NCBI RefSeq assembly: GCF_000499385.1
Contig: NW_013654536.1
Location: 1 to 64,000, forward strand
Length of the DNA stretch: 64,000 nucleotides
DNA from: Eimeria necatrix
Taxonomy: Eukaryota > Apicomplexa > Conoidasida > Eucoccidiorida > Eimeriidae
Direction of reading: 5' to 3'
In this document: positions 39,592 to 50,383 of the stretch, piece by piece
Numbering within the stretch: position 1 is the first letter of the stretch
Layout: the number at the start of each line of letters is the position of its first letter
The notes under the pieces: model-generated
Told to the model about the DNA's origin: nothing
The model's input: only the letters and a program-made list of their open reading frames with translations
The model's database searches: none
Translations under genes and position numbers: made by a program

Positions 39592-42500
39592 ATGAGCGTA
39601 GAGGGAGGCCCAACACGTGCCTCCCCGTCTGTAGCTGCAACCAGCAGCCCCAGTGCGAGCCAAGAGAATGATCAGGCTCAGGCTAACTCAGCATCGGTTC
39701 CCCACGGTCTTCCCTCAATGAAGCAACAAGATATAACTGCGCCGGATTATGCAGCAGGCTACGTCAGGCGTGGAGGAGTTGGAGGATTCAAAAGGGGTTC
39801 TTTGAAAGGACGCGGGAGGAACAAGCTAGCTACGGGATTAGGTGCCGGGAGCGGCTTGAGTGGGGCAGCTACCAAATTTGTCTCCCCAGATGCCGTGCTT
39901 GATGCTGCACGTCGAGTTAAAGACTCTCTGCCCGATCTGTCTCCTGAGCTTTTGGCAAGCCTTAGGGCCAGGGGCCTCGAGCCGTGCACGTTAAAGGAGG
40001 TATTGGAAGAGCGGGGCCTTCAATGGGCAGCTACACAGGTTAGCTGGACAGCAAATGACCGCGCAGGGGCCTTATGCAGGATCGTTCCGGCCAATGCGCA
40101 GAGGTGCATGTAGTGTGTTTGTGACTTCGCACTCCACGCACTCGGGAAGCCCTGTGCACCTGGGCTCTCGCCGATTACCCGCCCTCTATTCCGTGGAGGA
40201 CTCACGGTTTCTGCCGTATGTCTAGGTGCGGGATGAACGAGCTGAATCTGAGCACAAGCGGCTGCTGGAGGCCTTTCAGAGGCAATGCAAGGGCTGGGGA
40301 AACAACAGAGAGGGTTGGGTGCACAGAAAGTGGCACAGCGTCATAGTCTGCCCAGATTTCAAACGCGGGGGCCTCCAGGTGGGAGTCGCCTAACAGCTCT
40401 TGCCGTTGGGTTTTCGCTGCGGTGCCGTGTGTTCGTGGCTTCCGCTTCTCTGTGTTTGTCTTGGATCACTGTTAGGGTTTGCCTTCAGTACCAGATTCGC
40501 CAGACAGTAGCCTGACATGTGAGCATCACAGTGTCACTGTACACACATTATGCGTCCCGCGTTGCCATGCGTTGCAGAGGTTTACCGTTAGGTGGTTCGT
40601 ACGTCCTCACTGCTGTTTGATTCCGTTTCAGGTGTCGCGGTCTTCTATGCGGGAAATGTGGAACAGCATTATGTCCGTGGTACATGGCTTTGTGAACCCT
40701 GACCTCGTAGTCTGCAGAGTTACTGACCCAACTCACCCTGTGCGTTTCGCCACTCCGCCAGGAGAGAGCTGTTTTACGGTTGTATACGCGGGGAAAGGGC
40801 CTATGAAGGCCTCTAAGGAGAGAAGAATACTTGGGGAGTACACAGGCCATGTCAGGGCGGGGAGTACCAACAAGCAAAGGTACGTAGAGGGTTTCTTACG
40901 TTGTACTATTGCGTACTTGTTCTCTTAGCGCTATGAAAATATATGAGTAGGCTAAAGCGTTTGTAGGAACAGATTTTCTTAGGTGTGGAGGGTCGCTTGC
41001 AAATGAATAGGTGCAGAAGCTTGGCAATTTATTCGTTAGATACGTGACGTTCATGATTCGAAAAAAAACTGATAAGAAAGTTGAGAAGTGCGTTTGTTAC
41101 GATCTCGAGGGGAAGGATCATGGTGCTTATCGTATGTGCAGGTTCGAGTATGTTTTTGATTTATCTTTTTGCGCGTTGGCATGGCGCGCGGCTGAGGAGT
41201 TTGAAAAAGAAAGTGATTCTTCAGGAGAAGAAGGGCCTTCCACTGTATCCAAAGTACCAGCCCCTGCTTCCCAGGAGGCAAGCGTAGATGAGAACACAGA
41301 GCTCCACAAGAAGGCGAAGGAGGACGTCGTGAGTAATGAAGGCGTACGCAGAGTCCAAGTCACAGGTGAAGCGCACGCTTAGCTCTTATATCCTTCGAAG
41401 CATGCCTTTTTTACGTTGCCAGTGAACAGTGGGTCTGGTTATTGGTGCACAGTAGTGTGCTAGCTCTTTTCCCTTGACTGCAGGACAAAGGAGATCGGCT
41501 GTCACGAAACGGCTTGTTAACTTGTGTATTTTTTTTATTAGGGTCTTCGAATATCAAGCGAGTGGCGCTTCCTGTCCGCGGAGAGTTGGTGCTGGACTCG
41601 CACGATGCGTGCAACCAGATGTCTCTTGTTAATCACTATGGTGTGCCTTTCTGTGCAAGTTTCATTTGGCATACTGTTGTCCGGTCTTTTGTCTGGCTGC
41701 CAAGATAGAGTCGTTCCACCAGACCCCTGTGCACCAGCTAATAGCTTCTTATGATGGCATGCTTGGGAGTCTGCACTGGAAACTCCCGAATAGCTCTCCC
41801 CCAACACCACCTTGAAAGTTTGCTGCTCGACAAGGATGCACTACGCCCTCATTGAGTGACTTCGCGCTTCACACAAGCACAGGTGCAGGCTTGTGGCGAA
41901 CTGTTGACATAGGTAGTTTACCAGCGATGCTTGAGTTGTGCCTCAATGCAGGCACCATTGGCCTACTAGGTGAGAAAATATGCCACTGCAACACGGAATG
42001 GCAGCAAGTCTTTGTGGATGGGTGGCCTCATATTGTCCTTACAACCATTCCAGGCGTGGCAATAGAACCAGGTACATGCTTTGAATTATCAACGTGCTAT
42101 TTTGCGGTTTTAGTCCCTCCTCATTAGTATGTTGCCGTCTTGACCAGACCTGAAATCAAGTGTCTGACAGGGGCAGCCGCGCCACTCTTCTCCCCTATCA
42201 TGTGGACTCACTGCCATCGTCGACAACTGCTCGCTAGTTTTCATGAATGTTGCTGCGCTACCGCAGGAGAAGAAGTCTTAGCTGATTTTGGCTATGACTG
42301 GTTTAATAGGGTGCAAGATGTGTCCCACAAAGCGATAGCCCGCGAGTTGCTTGACTACCGAATTGGTGTCAAGACAGGCGGCTGTCAGGTGCGTCCCATG
42401 CATTTGCTGCTGCATTAATGCTTGGATATGCTGCTAAAAGGCGGTTCAGTTTATTAATTTGCTCTTACTAATTTTTATACTGCTCGCACTGTCGAACACT

Positions 42501-45123
42501 TGCACAGACGTTGGCTCCGGCAAGGAATGCAGAGTGCTTGGTGAGGGACAACGACGCGTCTCTGCAGACTCGAGCCCGGATAGGAGAAGTGTGTCCTTAT
42601 TGTCACTCGGACGAAATACCACTGGTACCAGGTTCTGTTGCAACGGTTTCAGTTGATTTAGCAGTCGACGGCTGCAAGTCAGCAGCTGGAAAGCACAATA
42701 CCGAAAAGAAGCTAGAGCTGGCAAAAACGCAGGGGCCAAGGAAAGCCGGAGCAGCAGACATGGAGACTAATGATAAAGCTTCCATCTGGGGAGAGCAGGT
42801 CGTGCACTGTGACGGATGTGACAGACCCTGCCATCTTCGTTGCATCTTTGGGGCCCACGCTGCCGATCGCAGACAGCAAGAACAGCGGGAACAAGGGGAG
42901 CTTAATCACAACCAGAAGCAGGAGCAGCACGATGACCAAAAAAACGGTGAACAGGCGGAACAGCAATTCTCAGAAAAGCAACAGGAACAGCAGTCTCCAG
43001 AACAGCTGCAGGGACAGCAACCGCGAGAACAGCAGCAGAAACAGCGGCATCCAGACCATCGGCAGGAACAGAACTACCAAAAGGCACAGCAAAACCAGAA
43101 GATTGGTGAACTGAAGGGATTTCAGAGTAACTGCTGTGCGCACGTCGCATCAAGCGACGCGCCAACTAACGGCCGAGAGACATACTGGTCTGAGGCGAAC
43201 TTCGGCGTTGTTACTGGTGGTGAGACTGTTGAAGACATCTACCGCTGGTTTGTTGAGGGCGATTACAAGTGGTTTTGTTGTGTGTGTCGACTCCAGTGGG
43301 AGAGAATGGCAGCAGCCATGAACTTCTCAGTAGACTGGCAAGCCCGGAGGGTGCTTAGGGAAGGGAACCCACTGCTTTTGCATCCGTCAAATGAGGTTAT
43401 CACGAAGAGCGCCGTAACTTCGAAGATCGAAAGAGCAGGTTCGGGTCCACTTAATATTACGGAGGAGGTGGAGCACGCAAGCAGCGCAGTCAGCGACATA
43501 TGCGGCAATAGACGCAGAGGCCCTGGCGCAAGGTGGTCTGATGGCACTGGCATTCCCAAGAGACGGAAAAGGACTGCAGAGGGACAAGTTGCGTGTGCCA
43601 CGGGCTCAAAAGACACCGTCTGCGTGGGAACAGTGGAAGAAAACCACCAGGGAGGTGCCTTGCCCACAAAGACAGAGCAGCGTTCTCGACAGGAAACAGA
43701 CGGATCTGTTTCTCAGGGCAGCAGAACGGATACTACCGGTTGTACTTTGGGGGCAGAAGCACAATTGGCAGCTTCAGTTGCTCCGTATAGTGCTTACCCT
43801 GATCGGTCTGCCTCCGAAGCATTCAAAAGGAGTGTCAGTAACACGCCTCTCAGCGGGCCTCAGCCAGAATATATTGCAGCAGCGTCAGACGAGGTTTCCG
43901 CAAGCCTTCCCATGGAGGGTAGCGTAGGCACTTTGCTCTGCACTGGCAGAAGTATTGAGGCTATCGAAAAGGATGGTAGGACATTGCCAGTTCACACGCT
44001 GGAGCCCACCGACGAAGGCTGTAGCGCGGATGGAGATCCATCATTAAGTGCAGAAGTCAGGGGGAATAGTGGCCACGGTAACACAAGTGGACCTGTGAGA
44101 GGAAGCGATAGTCTGATTGTCGAGCCAATGCGCGTGTACAAAAATAGCAGCGAAAAGAGCCAAACGAGCAAGATGCAGCCTTGCCCTGTCTCGTTAACAC
44201 CCGATGAATTTTCAGGCGAAGAGCTGCTGGGCTGTCGGACTGAAATGCTTGTGGAGCCACGGACACTTTTGGGCGCACTGCAGCCGTGTGTGCGCTGCTA
44301 CAAACTGTATGGCTCGAAGGCAAGCGTGGAAGTTTGTAGACTGACCAAACGACACTTGGCGTCCAACTGGGATCATCCGCATTTCGCTTCCCCTGCTCAG
44401 ATACAGGATGCACTGCTAACGTGTTTCCAAGATGCCCTGCTAACTGTGCAGAGAGAGCATCGGGAAAAATTGCGTGGACTTCTAGACAGCATGAGCCCGC
44501 TACAGAGAGGAGAAAGCATGAACTCTTTCCTTGGAGACACTAGGCACCCAAGGATACATGAAAATGCAGCCCGCCGCAGCGCAGAAAACACACTGAAACC
44601 GGAAATTCGTACCACTGAGGTAGTAACGAAAGGGGCTATTCCTCTTATTAGTGTTACCTTGGGAAAGACAAGGGTCGACTACAAGTTCCCATGTCCAAAG
44701 ACGAAGAAACCAAAATGGTTTTATGGCTTAGTGAGTAATTACCAAGCGGTGTCAACGACGGTCCAGGACGTTGAACCACATCTAGAGGGGAAGTCGACGC
44801 GGATAGATGGGCCGGGGAAAGGTGGAACTGGCAGCAAGGAATTCGAGAAGGAGAGGACAGTCACATACTTTACAAATCAGTTCCGTATCGACTATGACGA
44901 CGGAGATTTCCAAACTGTCCCACCTCATGAGCTAATTGAAATGCTGATTGAGACGGGACCTGGTAGCAAGCTAGACGGACGGAAAGCCATTACCACGACT
45001 CCTTTAACGAAAATGCTTTCCCCAGAATTGAAGCGAGCAAACCGCCAGGTCAATCAGCTCGTCCGTGAAACCAACAAGAAGGGCTGCACGGTTAACTCGG
45101 ACTTGGACACGGATGACGAATAA
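39592..45123 (+). CDS. SET-domain lysine methyltransferase with PHD finger and Tudor-like C-terminus
   Basis: Eight exons, 39592-40038, 40226-40378, 40632-40879, 41142-41365, 41542-41640, 41889-42071, 42267-42388 and 42508-45123, keep the frame, about 1363 residues. The sixth could also start at 41952; both acceptors keep the phase. The N-terminus is Arg/Gly-rich (RRGGVGGFKRG). SET motifs follow: RRILGEYTGHVRAG, RFEYVFDL (built across an intron), DSHDACNQMSLVNHYG, and WPHIVLTTIPGVAIEPG joined to EEVLADFGYDWF. The PHD finger begins VCPYC (about 521-524), continues VHCDGCDRPCHLRC and closes WFCCVC, with a Gln/Glu-rich insert of about 100 residues inside. Near the C-terminus FRIDYDDGDF resembles the core of Tudor-type domains that read histone marks. 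This is most likely a nuclear histone methyltransferase; substrate unknown. The usual NHxC motif reads NHYG, so the SET-domain Cys is absent. Confidence 0.82.
42869..43100 (+). repeat. Gln/Glu-rich low-complexity insert inside the PHD finger
   Basis: Repeated CAG/CAA/GAA/AAG codons encode a Gln-rich segment between the third zinc-ligand pair (HLRC) and the closing WFCCVC of the PHD finger. It is in frame and codes no known fold. It is probably a loop insertion of the homopolymer-expansion type seen in coccidian proteins. Confidence 0.7.
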
Positions 45124-46870
45124 TATCCTTGCCTTGGTTTGTTACATGGTTTTTGCGCATTATTTCTGTGGAGAGTGTAAAAACCAAACATGAGTACCTA
45201 GAGAGTGCTTGAGAAGGGGACTTGCTGCTGCGTGTAGGCGGCGTCGCGATTTCAAGCTCTCGCGTGTTGTGTTTCTTCTCTCTCCAAGAATGGCGCGAAT
45301 CATAGCCTTGCGTTTTATGTGACGTTGTTTTGTTTTTGGGCTTGCGAAGAAAGGGTGTAGCTTAACTCTTGGAGGCCATGTTTGTAACATGAAAAGTTGC
45401 CATCTAGGCAGAGGGAGGGACTATGCTACGTCTAACAAATATGTTTCCAAGCCGATGGCCCTTGGATATTTGCCGCCGGTATTGTTTTGAGTTTTTATTA
45501 GCATCTGCTTGTTGCCATTGGCAGGGCGGCAGAAAATCCGTTTCCACTTTTTGTGACAGCAAGCGTCAGCTCCTTATTGAAGCACGCTGTGGAGCATCGC
45601 TGCCGTCAGCGCGCAACCGGGAAGTATTGCGCAAGTTGACTGTCAGTTGACGCATATGAAAGGCGTGACATATTATTTCAGTTTTGTTTTGTGCCGACTG
45701 CAGGGGACGGTTAGAAACGGTTACTGAGCATCCTATGAGTACAGAAGAGAGCACGAGGCATCAGCTCTAGGTGGATGGCTGTGCACGTTATCACTGTCAT
45801 GTCTCTTTCTCCTTTGTAAGCCTCTATAAAGGACCAGGTGGTTCACGGTCAAGGTTTTCGGTGGCGCAAACTGCACTACGCAAATATGTTGAAGAGGCAT
45901 TCTGCTGATGACCGGTTAGCTCATGTCTCGATAGCAGCTTGCAGAACAGGTGCATCACAGTAGAGGAGACAGAACAGTCGGAGACGATAGCATCCCGACT
46001 TTGGTAAGCGTGGATTGTGCGGTCAAACAGTTGTACACTGGAAGGCATATCATGGTCGTCGCACTTAACAAAGCGTCTGACGATGCTAACTGTTGATTCC
46101 TTGCCTCAGTTGACCAAAGTGGGCTAGCTGCTTGAACGGCAGTGGCTCTGGTGTATAAGGTCCTGGATTGAACCACCGGCTTGAGCAGCAAAGGTGCCTT
46201 CGAGCCATATATGAAATGAGGATGCTCCTGGCTATGAGTTGATTATAGCGTATTTGGTGCAATATGCACTGAGGAAGGCACATAACATGCATCGTGAATA
46301 GCGAGCGAGCGAACCAGAAACAATCAAGGATGATATGACCATTCAACAACTGCATAAGGTTCGCCCGTGGATGCTTAAATGCTATAAGAATGCATTATGG
46401 ATGATATTTCAATATAATATGTAAGCGCAGTATGCACGTGCTTCGCAGAGTTGCTGCAGATATCACACCTGACTCCTTGATCCATGGCCCGTTTGGTCCA
46501 TTGGGCTCCAAGTGTCGTCTGCGCACTCAGCATTTCAGCTTCCAGCTTCTGTCTTATATTACGTATATGATGCAAGAACATTTGACAAGATAAAAATGCT
46601 GAAGCTCTTGAATGATTCATATTGAACTTACCCAATCGACAAGTATTGTGCTAGCTTGAGACTGCACAGCTCGGCGCTGGGGGCTTTGGCGCCTCGACAG
46701 GTCTGCTCCTGGTACCGTCTGATAAGAAGAAGACAAGCGATAACTCGGACGAAAGTGAAGTAACCTAACGTGTACTTTTGAACTGATTCTTCTCCTGTAG
46801 TCCCCTCCCTCTCTCCTTCGTAGCCTCTTGGTGAGGCAAAAGGGACGGGCCTGGAGTTTGACACCAGAAC
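45124..46870. other. Intergenic, nothing recognised
   Basis: All frames are short and motif-free. This is the 3' flank of the SET gene and the promoter/leader of the carbonic-anhydrase-related gene, both on the plus strand. Confidence 0.5.
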
Positions 46871-48604
46871 ATGGATTTGAAAATGGCACCGCTTTCCCTA
46901 CTTTTCTGCTTAGTCTCTTTAGTCCTGCTGTATAAGGCAGAAGGAGGCAGGTGGAACAATCAGATCAGGTCTCCTCTTTCCCCGGAACATCTGTCGGCTT
47001 TGGGGGCTAAGGAAGCTGCCCAGCGAGCGAGCGACAGCCACGCAAAACTCAGAGGAGATACCCTCTCTGCTCACTCTTTGGTTCAGCAATTGGTGGAAAA
47101 AACGAATCGGGCTTCTCCCGCCACCGGAAGTATCCCTCAGTTGGGAGCTCTTCCGGAATCAGAGTGGGATTACAAAGAGCATGGGGCTGACTGGACACAG
47201 GGAAAATGCAAGACTGGAACACGCCAATCTCCTGTAGACCTTCATATTGAAGGTCTTGAAGAGCCAGCTAAAAAGAACATGACGGAGTTGTACGTAGGTG
47301 CCTTCTCTGGTGAACAAACATCCTCTTGGTCGAATAAGTTGTGGAAGAAGGGGGATTTCTTCTATACCTATCCTAACCAATTGAATAGTGTCCTTTTGTA
47401 TAGAACGGATAAGGTATTCCAAATCCGTTCTGCCGGTGAGGGTCTCGTTCCTCTTGGTGCTATGTTTGGGTCTGACACGACTGAAATGTTCGTTGCACAT
47501 CAGATCCTTTTTCACTCTCCTAGTGAGCATACTTTTCAGGGGGAAGCTAACAGGAGGGAAATTGAGATGCAAATATGGCACTACTCAAACGACTTGTTGT
47601 CAATGGAGGCGAGCAAGAGTGTAAATCTGACAACACTTCCATATTTGGCTTTATTCGCTCAAAGCAGCATCAATCTTCCCGATGTAGAACGAGCAATGGC
47701 TGAAAACAGCAAAAGCGGAAAAGATCCTTTGCTTCCCTCCTCCCACTGGAGGGTTATCTCCCTTACGTTCATGAGCGAAGAGCTGGATCAGGCCAGTCTG
47801 GAAGAACTGAGGGGACTTCCATCCGAAAGGCTGTTGAGAACACTACTAATGGCTGATGGGCTAAGCAAAGAAACCCATGGTGAGTGATGATATAGAGATC
47901 AAATAAGTGGATGCAGATGCTCATTCTGCTTTTTTCCATGAAGGACAGTGTAACTGTGTCCTCCACTTTGAGCGTGCCCTTTTTGAAACCCTTACCGTAT
48001 GACTTGCCTGCGAGAAGCTTTCGAGGCTTGTACCTGCGGCCTTTTGGGTCTTTAATCGTCTAAGAAGCTGCATCGCTTAATCCTTTCCACATGTATACTA
48101 ATATGTTTTGCGTTCTCAGGAGGTTCTGAGGTTCTTGAGCTGACTCACCCTTTGAATCTGCAGTCGCTGATGATGATGCTGCAGTTGACAAATCAAGAAT
48201 TTTTTGCTTACGACGGTAGCCAGACTATGCCTGGTTGTGAAGAGAACGTCAGATGGTATGTCGCTCGCCAGCCTCTCCCCGTCGCAACAGACACCATGCT
48301 GAGGTTCTACAAAATGCTAAATCCCAAAAGCCTCAAGTCAGTGAAGGAGAAGGATGGAAACTTCCGGCAGCTGCAGAATGTGGAAGGCAATATGCACAAT
48401 GACGGTAACGTTTTCCTCGTGCAGGGGTTCCCTCTACAAGTGCTGATTGCGGATAGTCTGGGATTTACAAATATGTCAGACCAGGCAGAGGTTTCCGCTA
48501 GCTCGTTCCAGGGGTGGCTTCAAGAAAGCAAAGCAGCTCCAAAGCACATGTGGCTTGCCTTCTGGACAATCGCTGCGTCATTGTCTATAATTGCACTGTT
48601 GTGA
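46871..48604 (+). CDS. Carbonic anhydrase-related protein, secreted and probably GPI-anchored
   Basis: Exons 46871-47879 and 48120-48604 join in phase 1, 497 residues. A signal peptide is evident (APLSLLFCLVSLVLLYKAEG). The alpha-carbonic-anhydrase fold is shown by WDYKEHGADWTQGKC, RQSPVDL, HQILFHSPSEHTFQGEANRR and EMQIWHYSN. Of the three zinc His residues, only the one in LFHSPSEH appears kept. The first position aligns to Leu, and the third (HLVH in active enzymes) reads QIWH. Catalysis is therefore unlikely. The C-terminus has a hydrophobic tail (MWLAFWTIAASLSIIALL) with no following charged residues, as in GPI-anchor signals. N-glycosylation sequons occur (NMT, NLT, NMS). This matches the Toxoplasma CA-related protein reported as GPI-anchored and needed for rhoptry formation. 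The role here is inferred from that family. Confidence 0.87.
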
Positions 48605-50383
48605 ACACACCGAAGGGTCTACCTACTGCTATGCCAGTATAAGTACCTTTCGAGGATTGTATTTAAATATCTCTTTAAGGAAAGCCGCCAAGATCCAACA
48701 CCATCTGAGCGCTGCGCTGCTTTGTGGCCCAGATAATTTCTGGTGCCGAACAAATAATGCGTTTTGAGGCCCATAGTTCTGTGTATATAGTCGAATCCCC
48801 ACGGATTTATTTCTGGAGTGACAGATGCCCATCGGATTGGGCCTTTCATTGTTTACACTCCACTCAACAAGCTGCTTCAAACCACGCTGTTCACCTTAAT
48901 GGTGTGGCACACCCCGCAGCCTGCTGATGTAGGTCAGTGACCATTAAGTTTAACCTAAACCTGTACGGCTTGGAGATTCTTTCAGAAAATGCATGTTGAG
49001 GGACAGCGTATCAGATGCTTCACGTGCATGCAGCTTGGCGCTTAAACGATAGCTAATTAGAGCAAACAGTGACCTGACATACTGCAGCATATGTAGATGC
49101 GACCCGAAAAAGAAAAGCGAAGAATAGAGCGTAACACTAGAAGTTTTCAGGGAGGGTGTCTCCTATGCCCAGATATTTGCTTGATCCTTGACAGTCGCTC
49201 ACTTTCTCTGGAACTATGGGGCACATGCTTCGGTGCCAGCCTTAACACATCTTCACAAACTCTACTACTTCACCACCACAATATCGTTTGCACCGTAGTG
49301 AAGCCTCATCTGTGCTTTGACTCACCAAAAGGACGCTGTTGCTCGTCATATAAATGGCTGCACTCGTTCTATTTCTACGTGCGTTCGCTGCTGAGAAAAG
49401 AAAAGCTGGTGTCATGAAAACGTTCACAAGCTCTACCGATGCACATCTCCTCCGTCCAGGGGAACCAAGCTCTAAGAAATGTAGCAAGCAACTGCATCAA
49501 GCATCTGCTGAAAACAGCCGTCACCGCACATTAGAACGTTGTCGTCCTCAGCATTGATACGCAATACACTGCTCAAGGTTAGGCGCGGCTTGTCGTTCTC
49601 AGTCAAGTAGTTCGGCTGCGAAGGAACTAGTGCTACTAGCCAACATTGCTTCTTCCAGAGGCCCGCTAGAAGTGACTTTAGCCATTTGCATTATCCAAAG
49701 GGAGAAAATGGAAAAGGATGAAAACAAACCTTCGTCTAATGCTTATGCCCCAATGTTTTCACTCGAAATCTCAGGACACCGCAAATGCTGTCGACTTTAA
49801 GACCACTGTCCTGAATATTGGGGAGCAACACACAGGGTGGCTCAGACTGGGCCGTCTTAATAGCGAGCCCAGAGAAACCCAATGGGCTATTACAAGCCCA
49901 CGCAAAACATAGTTACAGCTAGCTGGCTAGGCTAGCTCCCTAGAGCTCTGTGCAAGGGGAAGAGATAGAGTGCAGAGGTATTTGTGTCCTGCACCAAGAC
50001 ACAGTGCCTCTCCAGTTGCGTTTCGCCTCTCAGCTACGAAGCCACATCGAACACCAGACGCAACGTGGCAACTGTTAAGCGCATGACGTACTGCATAAAC
50101 GCGAAAAGAGGTCGCACGCAGAGCAGCAGCGTAGCCCGAGGCGCAGGCTATACTGACTACCATCCAAGCGGAACCGATAAGCAACAAAGCCATCAGATGC
50201 TGGATGATGCTACCTATCTAGCCATTTGTTGCTGCCGCTGGTTTCCCTGCTGCCTCATGGTGCTGCTTTGTTTGCATTGCAGTACGAATCCATGCGGCAT
50301 CACTCGTCCCTGCCTCCTCGGCAGCTTACGGTAGTCATTGTATACTACACTGCAAAATGCCTTGCGACTAGGTCCCTCCTCCT
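48605..50383. other. Intergenic between convergent genes, nothing recognised
   Basis: Short unrelated frames only. The CA-related gene (+) and the transporter gene (-) end into this stretch, so it holds their 3' UTRs. Confidence 0.5.
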
